From: Paenibacillus ginsengihumi DSM 21568
GTDB taxonomy: Bacteria; Bacillota; Bacilli; Paenibacillales; NBRC-103111
Assembly: GCF_000380965.1 (NCBI RefSeq)
Contig: NZ_KB905602.1
Location: 1-34,728, forward strand
Length of the DNA stretch: 34,728 bases
Direction: 5' to 3'
Of the stretch, positions 14,102 through 19,400 are shown one piece after another. Positions within the stretch are counted from its first letter, which is position 1; each line of letters starts with the position of its first letter. The notes under the pieces were generated by a model. That model worked only from the letters and a program-made list of their open reading frames with translations, searched no databases and was not told the origin of the DNA. The position numbers were made by a program, and so were the translations under genes.

Positions 14102-14417
14102 ATATGAGGCCGCCTGCCAGTGGTGGGAGGAAAAGAAGGTCGAACTCGCCGATCCGCTCCTGACAGATGAGCAACGACAAAAATTACTAAAGACAATGGA
14201 TTTTGTGCACGCAGAGATCGAGCGTTACATCGTCGGAGTCGAGGCCAGCCGTGACCCGGAAGCGCGGCGGCTCGCGTTTAAGCAGGGAGTCACGTTTTAC
14301 GAGTGTGACGAGGCTGGGAATGTGCGGGGCGTTGCGAAGATGGAGGAACCGAAGAAAGAGCCGCAACAAACGAAGCCAGCCGCGGCAACGCTTGCTAGCT
14401 GGTTGGATGATGATTGA
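14070..14417 (+). CDS. Hypothetical phage protein after dnaB
   Basis: ATG 14070 follows AAAGGAGG by 9 bases and overlaps the end of dnaB by 32 bases. The 115-residue product starts MANGRIVTRAEYEAACQWWE, is helical (LTDEQRQKLLKTMDFVHAEI), and ends in an acidic tail (ASWLDDD) after a Pro/Lys-rich linker. The tail resembles interaction tips of replication accessory proteins, but no family is recognised. The gap 14418-14492 holds only two possible peptides under 20 residues. Confidence 0.7.
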   Translation: MANGRIVTRAEYEAACQWWEEKKVELADPLLTDEQRQKLLKTMDFVHAEIERYIVGVEASRDPEARRLAFKQGVTFYECDEAGNVRGVAKMEEPKKEPQQTKPAAATLASWLDDD

Positions 14418-14492
14418 GGTGGTCGCATGAGAAAAATTCCCGATCATGTATGCGATCAAGGTGATTGATGATTACTTGCGGGGGTGTGAGGC

Positions 14493-14843
14493 ATGAACCT
14501 TTCCAACGCTACCAAACGGCAGCTTTACGAAGTCGCTGTTGACCACGACACGCCGCTTGAGCTTCGATACAAAGCCGCCCGAGAGTTACAAAGAAAGGTT
14601 GGTGATAACTTGATTTGCAAATATCCGAGTTGTACGCGCAAAGCAACTTCCACATTCGCGCTGGTGCCACTATGCGGCGATCATTATGACGATATACATG
14701 CCGAAACGATACGCTACTACAGGGTGACGACCAAGATGCAATACGCCGAACGTGAGCATTATCTCAAAATCGCGAAGCTCATACCCTGGAGTCGGATAAA
14801 CATGGGGGAGGTGCTGCCGGATGGTTCGGTTCGGCGGGATTAA
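14493..14843 (+). CDS. Hypothetical zinc-binding phage protein
   Basis: The 116-residue product starts MNLSNATKRQLYEVAVDHDT. A likely metal site is CKYPSC with CGDHYDDIH (residues about 42-70). The N-terminal 35 residues form a helix pair (ELRYKAARELQRKVGD). It precedes the HNH endonuclease gene and could be a host gene flank for that mobile gene. Function unknown. Confidence 0.65.
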   Translation: MNLSNATKRQLYEVAVDHDTPLELRYKAARELQRKVGDNLICKYPSCTRKATSTFALVPLCGDHYDDIHAETIRYYRVTTKMQYAEREHYLKIAKLIPWSRINMGEVLPDGSVRRD

Positions 14844-14861
14844 CAGGAGCTGTGATCAGGA

Positions 14862-15410
14862 ATGAAAAACTCTTATGAAATTCGCGGCAACGTGACGGCG
14901 ATTTTTGTGAAACGCAGAAATGGCGAAATAGCAGAAACCATCATTGATACAGAGGACCTACCGAAAGCAAATTCCATTCCGACAACATGGTACCTCAACC
15001 CTAGTAAAAATGCTTACTATGTGCGTGCCGATGTGGTGCTCGGCGGAAAACGACGAAAGGTATATCTGCACCGCTGGCTTTGCGATGTAGATGACGATCT
15101 GACTGTTGATCATTTCAATCATGATACATTGGATAATCGGCGGTCGGTAAATCTCAGAGTCATCACCAACTCAGAAAATCAGCAAAACAGAACTGTGCGA
15201 CGGGACAGCCGGACAAGAATGCGAGGGGTTGAATATCGACCAGACAAAAAGAAATATGCTGCGAGGCTGTCTGTAAACAAAAAGAGATACAACATCGGCC
15301 ATTTCGATGATGCGAGATCGGCTGAACGAGCGGTTATGAAGGCAAGAAAGCTGCTCATGCCGTACTCGAAAGAAGGGAGCAATCCAAATGCCTCGTTTCA
15401 TAGGACTTGA
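14862..15410 (+). CDS. Freestanding HNH homing endonuclease with AP2 domain
   Basis: The 182-residue product starts MKNSYEIRGNVTAIFVKRRN. The HNH core is VYLHRW (H70), TVDHFNHDTLDNRRSVNLRV (D83-H84 and N92) and NSENQQNR. An AP2-like DNA-binding domain follows at about 120-165 (RGVEYRPDKKKYAARLSVNK...GHFDDARSAERAVMKARK). This is the arrangement of phage-borne homing endonucleases. It sits between 14493 and the RuvC gene and overlaps the latter by 23 bases, so it probably inserted between two phage genes. Confidence 0.85.
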   Translation: MKNSYEIRGNVTAIFVKRRNGEIAETIIDTEDLPKANSIPTTWYLNPSKNAYYVRADVVLGGKRRKVYLHRWLCDVDDDLTVDHFNHDTLDNRRSVNLRVITNSENQQNRTVRRDSRTRMRGVEYRPDKKKYAARLSVNKKRYNIGHFDDARSAERAVMKARKLLMPYSKEGSNPNASFHRT

Positions 15411-15918
15411 TCCGTCAACAAAAACTGGATTATGCGCATTGGATGAAAACGGAAAAGTGCTTGCAGCAAAAGAATTGACCGGGGTTGGCGTGGTTGATCC
15501 AAAAAGAATAGCAACACTTGTAGATGAAGTCATGGCCCATATCCGCGAAGGAGACATCGTTGCAATCGAAGGTTTCGGTTTCTCTTCACAACAAGCAATC
15601 ATGCTCGGATGGATTGGCGGATGCATAAGGGATCGTCTATATCGTTGCGGCATTCCTTACACCGAAGTCAGCCCATCACAAGTCAAAAAGTTCGCGACCG
15701 GCAAGGGCAACGCCAAAAAGGACGAGATGGTGCTGCCGATCTATCGCAAATGGGGATTCGAACACGGCAGCGACAATGTCAGGGACGCCTACGTGCTTGC
15801 ACAGATCGCGCGGGCGACGCAAGTAGTCGTCAGATTGACGAAAGAACAAGCCGAAGTCGTCCAATCCATCCTCAACCCGCCTGAGAAGAAACCGAAGCGG
15901 AAGAAGGTGGCGCGATGA
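15388..15918 (+). CDS. RuvC-like Holliday junction resolvase
   Basis: The 176-residue product starts MPRFIGLDPSTKTGLCALDE. Its RNase H-fold acidic residues are visible: D8 in GLDPS, E in VAIEGFGF (about 55), and the C-terminal DNVRDAYVLA (about 133-142). GNAKKDEM is the typical KxxM-like segment. It should resolve branched DNA made during phage replication and recombination. GGAGC precedes ATG 15388, inside the end of the endonuclease gene. Confidence 0.87.
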   Translation: MPRFIGLDPSTKTGLCALDENGKVLAAKELTGVGVVDPKRIATLVDEVMAHIREGDIVAIEGFGFSSQQAIMLGWIGGCIRDRLYRCGIPYTEVSPSQVKKFATGKGNAKKDEMVLPIYRKWGFEHGSDNVRDAYVLAQIARATQVVVRLTKEQAEVVQSILNPPEKKPKRKKVAR

Positions 15919-16085
15919 AACCTGGCGACAAAGTTCGCAAAACGTTGACGGTGCTGAGAACGTCCAAACATGGTGTGCCGACGGTGTACGCTATCGACGA
16001 ACTGCGGTATGTGATTCTGCCTGAGGATGTCGGGAAGGCTGTCGGAAAGCTGAAAAAGAAGCTTCAAAGTGACAAGACGATTTGA
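15915..16085 (+). CDS. Small hypothetical protein (56 aa)
   Basis: ATG 15915 overlaps the RuvC stop (ATGA) and GAAGGTGG lies upstream. The product starts MKPGDKVRKTLTVLRTSKHG and ends with a lysine-rich helix (VGKAVGKLKKKLQSDKTI). It is basic, so nucleic acid binding is possible. No family recognised. Confidence 0.6.
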   Translation: MKPGDKVRKTLTVLRTSKHGVPTVYAIDELRYVILPEDVGKAVGKLKKKLQSDKTI

Positions 16086-16106
16086 ACGGTTCTTTTTTAC
16101 GCCCAT

Positions 16107-16128
16107 AGTGATACGACCTCGTAACAGC
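16107..16128. promoter_or_regulatory. Operator-like site O3 upstream of the SSB-like gene
   Basis: AGTGATACG (16107-16115) matches the left half-site of O1 and O2 exactly, followed four bases later by CGTAACA, a degenerate right half. It lies in the 160-base gap before 16246, so the SSB-like gene may be under direct repressor control. No strong -35/-10 pair is visible there; TTGAAC (16082-16087) with CATAGT is the best, weak, candidate. Confidence 0.4.
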
Positions 16129-16245
16129 CCGATACAGACGCGCAACTCTATATTAAATAAATAACACCAGATAAGTGCATAACGCGCCTCAGCGTGGCGC
16201 ACAGAAGCCAACAGGAGCAAATCCAAACGAAGGAGCGAATGAACA

Positions 16246-16797
16246 ATGAAAACCACTTTGAACGTGCTTTTTAAGAAAATGCAGAAGGACGACAAAAAGG
16301 AAGTGCTGGTTTTTCAGGTGAACGGCGATGAGTTGGAACACGCACAGACGCTTGTCGAGCTGGCGGGCAGCATCGTGGTCTTGGAGATCGGGAATGAGAC
16401 CGGCGAGATCACGGCCGAATTCGCGAGCCTGCAGCGCGACTCAAAGAAAACAGCTCTCAAGTTTGCAATCAAGGGCGACAGCGAGGAAAAAGCGATCAAG
16501 CTGTATCCGTTTGCCGGTCGCAACGTCACGCTGAATCTGCAAGCGTCGCAGATGAGCATTGAGGACTACTACGGCGACGAGCGGCACGAGGGCGTCGAAT
16601 ATAAGGTGAACGGTGATGGCACCGTGGACGTGGACACCAACCAGATGACGATCGACGAGGCGACTGATACTGAACCGGACAACGTGGCTGATCTGGAGAC
16701 GGAGCGGAAGAAGCGCGGGCGTCGGAAGAAGGATGAACCGGCGGAAACGGATGACGACGCGCTGCCGGCCGCTGGTGAAGATGAGTTGCCGTTCTAA
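16246..16797 (+). CDS. Candidate phage single-strand DNA-binding protein with SSB-like acidic tip
   Basis: The 183-residue product starts MKTTLNVLFKKMQKDDKKEV. The N-terminal 115 residues look like repeated beta strands (EVLVFQVNGDE, SIVVLEIGNETGEITAEFAS, KTALKFAIKGDSEE). A long acidic linker with a basic patch (ERKKRGRRKKDE) ends in EDELPF, very similar to the C-terminal interaction tip of bacterial SSB. It sits in the replication/recombination operon, where no other ssb gene is present. I infer a ssDNA-binding role; the N-terminal domain is not a recognisable classical SSB OB fold. Confidence 0.65.
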   Translation: MKTTLNVLFKKMQKDDKKEVLVFQVNGDELEHAQTLVELAGSIVVLEIGNETGEITAEFASLQRDSKKTALKFAIKGDSEEKAIKLYPFAGRNVTLNLQASQMSIEDYYGDERHEGVEYKVNGDGTVDVDTNQMTIDEATDTEPDNVADLETERKKRGRRKKDEPAETDDDALPAAGEDELPF

Positions 16798-16999
16798 GAT
16801 CACGAAAATCCCGCGCCCGACGCAATTCGATGTTCTTGCATTCGTCTGCTACAACTGCGACCAATACTTTTTCGTCGCACGCGGCCCGCTTGTACGCAGA
16901 ATCACGTGTCCGGCTTGCCAAGGGCGCGTGCGCGGACATGCGAAAGAGGCGAGCGTCGAATATATCGGGCGCGGAAAGATACAGTACCTTGCAGATTGA
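16781..16999 (+). CDS. Zinc-ribbon protein (72 aa)
   Basis: ATG 16781 lies inside the end of the SSB-like gene (17-base overlap). The product starts MSCRSKITKIPRPTQFDVLA and has a CYNC...CPACQG zinc ribbon around an aromatic strand (DQYFFVARGPL). It may be a transcription- or DNA-associated zinc ribbon. Translation is probably coupled to the upstream gene. Confidence 0.65.
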   Translation: MSCRSKITKIPRPTQFDVLAFVCYNCDQYFFVARGPLVRRITCPACQGRVRGHAKEASVEYIGRGKIQYLAD

Positions 17000-17055
17000 C
17001 CAAACGCCAGGGCTGCACGCCGGCCGGGGCACATCCTCAAAAGTGAGGTGAAACA

Positions 17056-17559
17056 ATGAGCCAGACTGCACTCGGACATGACTTTTTACCGGATCTCGAC
17101 CGCAAGGCTACGCAGAAGGCCATTGAAGCAGCGCTGGAAAGATACCGCCTCTACAAGTACCTGACGCTCGAGGAGCGCGAGGCCACGATCACGGCCAGCT
17201 ACGAACTGCGTGAAGGCGGCCGAAGCAACAGGACGAGCGACCAGACGGCAGAAGTGGCGATCTACAACGTCGACAGTCAGGATCATCGACGCCGGTATTG
17301 TGAGCGGATCGAGAAGGCCGTCGCCAGGCTGCCGCGTATGGAGCGGTTTTTGATTGAGAAACGGTATATGTGTGAAGATGCTCAATACATTACGGACTAC
17401 CATGTTTACTGTTTCGAGTTTCAGCCGCCAGTCAACAAGGACACCTATGCAAAAATCCGCTGGCGCGCTTTTTATAAGTTGGCGTTTAAGTTGGTGGAAT
17501 ACAAGCTGCTCGACCTAAACAACCTCGTCATAACGGACAAGCGAGACGGCGTACAATGA
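17056..17559 (+). CDS. ArpU-family late transcription regulator
   Basis: The 167-residue product starts MSQTALGHDFLPDLDRKATQ. The sequence follows the ArpU family: FLPDLDRKATQKAIEAALER, LEEREATITASYELR, RLPRMERFLIEKRYM, and a C-terminal sigma-region-4-like segment (KIRWRAFYKLAFKL). These proteins control late packaging/lysis genes and normally sit just before the terminase genes. Here the element ends about 700 bases later. AGTGAGGTGA precedes ATG 17056. Confidence 0.88.
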   Translation: MSQTALGHDFLPDLDRKATQKAIEAALERYRLYKYLTLEEREATITASYELREGGRSNRTSDQTAEVAIYNVDSQDHRRRYCERIEKAVARLPRMERFLIEKRYMCEDAQYITDYHVYCFEFQPPVNKDTYAKIRWRAFYKLAFKLVEYKLLDLNNLVITDKRDGVQ

Positions 17560-17579
17560 ATTTAGGGGAGGCGGTACGG

Positions 17580-17768
17580 ATGGAAGCAGCACAGGAAAGG
17601 GTGGACGAGGTCAAAAGTAGGGTTGTCGGCTGGATCGAAGGCAAACACTCCCGAATCGGCATCATCCTGCCGGATCACGACCCGAACCCGGAGGACATGA
17701 GCGAAATATATCACACGCTGGCCGAAGTTGCGGTCGGTCAGGCCAAACGAAAAGCCGCCCAAGAGTAG
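17580..17768 (+). CDS. Small hypothetical protein at the end of the rightward operon
   Basis: ATG 17580 follows GGGGAGGCGG; ATG 17556, which overlaps the ArpU stop, is the alternative start. The product of about 62 residues (MEAAQERVDEVKSRVVGWIE...) is helical and ends KRKAAQE. Its stop lies in the loop of the following terminator. Function unknown. Confidence 0.6.
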   Translation: MEAAQERVDEVKSRVVGWIEGKHSRIGIILPDHDPNPEDMSEIYHTLAEVAVGQAKRKAAQE

Positions 17769-17784
17769 GGCGGCTGCTTTATTA
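17753..17784. terminator. Bidirectional terminator between convergent genes
   Basis: AGCCGCCC (17753-17760) pairs perfectly with GGGCGGCT (17768-17775) around a 7-base loop. Rightward it is followed by GCTTTATTATT, leftward by TTTCGTTT. It separates the rightward phage operon from the leftward pair 17782-18206. Confidence 0.7.
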
Positions 17785-17955
17785 TTCCCCGTATTTGTCG
17801 ATCGCTTCCACCGCGTCCGCTACTGTTGAGAATAAGTCAATTTGTCCAGGGAGTGCCGGGGTCGTGCGATACCCTTTCGGATCGCTGACACCAGCGCCAT
17901 TCAGAATCTGAACGTCATACCCGTTGTGTTTAAACACCGTTACCCATTGTTTCAT
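17782..17955 (-). CDS. Small protein downstream of the hammerhead ribozyme (57 aa)
   Basis: On the minus strand ATG 17955 follows AAGGAGGAATTTTAC, a strong ribosome binding site, and the frame ends at TAA 17784-17782. The product starts MKQWVTVFKHNGYDVQILNG and ends VADAVEAIDKYGE. It looks like a compact alpha/beta protein of unknown function. Its mRNA leader is the 3' product of the hammerhead ribozyme just upstream, so its expression may depend on RNA cleavage. Confidence 0.7.
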   Translation of the reverse strand: MKQWVTVFKHNGYDVQILNGAGVSDPKGYRTTPALPGQIDLFSTVADAVEAIDKYGE

Positions 17956-17981
17956 GTAAAATTCCTCCTTCTTGGTTTATG

Positions 17982-18049
17982 GCGGATATCCGCGACCATC
18001 GCCCCGAAGGGCTAGGTTTCGTCCCATCCGCTTGGGACTCATCAGGCGG
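17982..18049 (-). ncRNA. Hammerhead ribozyme (type I arrangement)
   Basis: Read on the minus strand. Stem I 5' arm CCGC (18049-18046); core CUGAUGA (18045-18039); stem II GUCCCA (18038-18033) with UGGGAC (18026-18021), loop AGCGGA; core GAAA (18020-18017); stem III begins CC (18016-18015) with GG (17997-17996), an internal loop, then GCCC-UUCG-GGGC (18012-18001); U16.1-C17 at 17995-17994; stem I 3' arm GCGG (17993-17990). The predicted cut is between 17994 and 17993. Every conserved core base and the 10.1-11.1 and 15.1-16.1 pairs are present. Loop II GCGGA (18031-18027) is complementary to UCCGC (17986-17982), allowing a 5-bp pseudoknot. It lies between two leftward small genes. Confidence 0.85.
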
Positions 18050-18206
18050 GGGTTACTTCGTGATCCCATAGCCGAATTTGTTTACCGTTAAGCAATTCCA
18101 CCAGGTACAAATATTTTCCGCACACTTCTTCACGTCCGACTACAGTACCGTCAAACCATTGGCCATCAAACCAAGCTGCTACATTCGCTCCATCGGCAAT
18201 TGGCAT
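18042..18206 (-). CDS. Small protein upstream of the hammerhead ribozyme (54 aa)
   Basis: On the minus strand ATG 18206 follows GGGAGGTAAGAAG and the frame ends at TGA 18044-18042. The product starts MPIADGANVAAWFDGQWFDG and contains VELLNGKQIRLWDHEVTPA; its strand-rich, Trp-rich sequence suggests a small SH3/Tudor-like beta barrel, unproven. Its stop codon is part of the hammerhead core (U4-G5-A6). It is the last gene before the prkA junction. A weak leftward promoter (TTGATT 18264-18259, 17 bases, AATAAG 18241-18236) may overlap the junction. Confidence 0.65.
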   Translation of the reverse strand: MPIADGANVAAWFDGQWFDGTVVGREEVCGKYLYLVELLNGKQIRLWDHEVTPA

Positions 18207-18244
18207 TCTTCTTACCTCCCGCGTTCGCCCGCCGGCTTATTTAG

Positions 18245-18280
18245 ATTTATCATGATATAATCAATGAGCTTATCATCGCC
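18245..18280. other. Right attachment junction of the phage element inside prkA
   Basis: PrkA homology on the plus strand begins at about 18263 (NELIIAHTNEAEY); upstream codons (IYHDII after TAG at 18242) do not match PrkA. Bacillus PrkA has ADELIVAHTNE at this place, so the exchange point is probably within or just before GAGCTTATCATC (18266-18277). TTATCAT occurs twice, at 18247-18253 and 18270-18276, around the junction. The matching left site and the recombinase gene are outside the window, so the core cannot be defined. Confidence 0.7.
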
Positions 18281-19300
18281 CATACGAATGAAGCGGAGTA
18301 CAAGGCGTTCATCGCTAACAAGAAGAACGAGGCGCTCCAGTCGCGGATGATCGTCATGCCGATTCCGTACAATCTCAAAGTGTCCGAGGAAGAAAAAATC
18401 TACGCCAAGCTGATCAAGCAGAGCGATATGGCTCACGTGCACATCGCGCCTCACGCGCTGCGAGCGGCGGCGATCTTCTCGGTGCTGACAAGGCTGAAGG
18501 AATCCAAGAAGCAGGGCATGGATCTCGTCAAAAAAATGCGCATGTACGACGGCGAGGAAGTCGAGGGCTACAAGGAAGCCGATCTGAAGGAGATGCAGAA
18601 CGAATATCTCGACGAAGGGATGACCGGCATCGATCCGCGCTACGTCATCAACCGCATCTCCAGCGCGTTGATTCGGCATAATCTGGAGTTCATCAATGCG
18701 CTGGATGTGCTTCGGGCGCTCAAGGACGGACTGGATCAGCATCCTTCCATCACGAAGGAGGAGCGGGAGAAGTATCTCAACTTCATCTCGACAGCGCGCA
18801 AGGAATACGACGAGCTGGCCAAGAAGGAAGTGCAGAAAGCGTTCGTCTATTCGTTCGACGAGTCGGCCCGCACGCTGTTCAACAATTACTTGGACAACAT
18901 CGAGGCTTACTGCAACTGGACCAAAATCAAGGACCCGCTCACCGGCGAGGAGATGGACCCGGATGAAAGGCTGATGCGCTCCATCGAGGAGCAGATCGGC
19001 ATTTCCGAGAATGCCAAGAAGGCGTTCCGCGAAGAAATTCTCATCCGCATGTCCTCCTATTCGCGCAAAGGGCGGAAGTTCGATTACAACACGCATGAAC
19101 GGCTGCGCGAAGCGATTGAGAAGAAGCTGTTCGCCGATCTGAAGGACATCGTCAAAATTACGACTTCGACCAAGACGCCCGACGAAACGCAGCTGAAGCG
19201 CATCAACGAAGTGATCAAGCGGCTGGTCGAGGAGCATGGATATACGACCGCTTCCGCCAACGAGCTGCTGCGGTATGTAGGCAGCCTGCTCAACCGCTAA
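18263..19300 (+). CDS. prkA: Serine protein kinase/protease PrkA, C-terminal part (gene split by the phage element)
   Basis: This frame holds 345 residues from NELIIAHTNEAEYKAFIANK to the end LLRYVGSLLNR, which matches the C-terminal part of the roughly 631-residue Bacillus PrkA almost residue for residue (NKKNEALQSRMIVMPIPYNL, SGIDPRYVINR-like, EEQIGISENAKKAFREEILI). The AAA+ N-terminal part with the Walker A motif (about 285 residues) is missing and is expected beyond the left end of the element. PrkA is linked to sporulation in Bacillus. In the present state the fragment has no start signal of its own; excision of the element would be needed to restore the gene. Confidence 0.92.
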   Translation, partial: NELIIAHTNEAEYKAFIANKKNEALQSRMIVMPIPYNLKVSEEEKIYAKLIKQSDMAHVHIAPHALRAAAIFSVLTRLKESKKQGMDLVKKMRMYDGEEVEGYKEADLKEMQNEYLDEGMTGIDPRYVINRISSALIRHNLEFINALDVLRALKDGLDQHPSITKEEREKYLNFISTARKEYDELAKKEVQKAFVYSFDESARTLFNNYLDNIEAYCNWTKIKDPLTGEEMDPDERLMRSIEEQIGISENAKKAFREEILIRMSSYSRKGRKFDYNTHERLREAIEKKLFADLKDIVKITTSTKTPDETQLKRINEVIKRLVEEHGYTTASANELLRYVGSLLNR

Positions 19301-19317
19301 AACGATATAAAGCGATA

Positions 19318-19365
19318 AGCCCTGATGACTCCGCGGGCCGGAGCAACCAGGGCTGTTATTTTTTG
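19318..19365 (+). terminator. prkA terminator
   Basis: AGCCCTG (19318-19324) pairs with CAGGGCT (19348-19354), with an inner CTCCG/CGGAG stem, followed by GTTATTTTTT. It separates prkA from the convergent kinase gene. Confidence 0.85.
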
Positions 19366-19400
19366 GAGGCAATGAGCGATCCTCTGCAGGAAGCAGGCGA

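Noticed and set aside
19318..19354. A second CUGAUGA (GCCCTGATGACTCCG...) that looked like a hammerhead core
   Set aside because: The GAAA box and a NUH cleavage site are missing; the sequence is an ordinary terminator stem after prkA.
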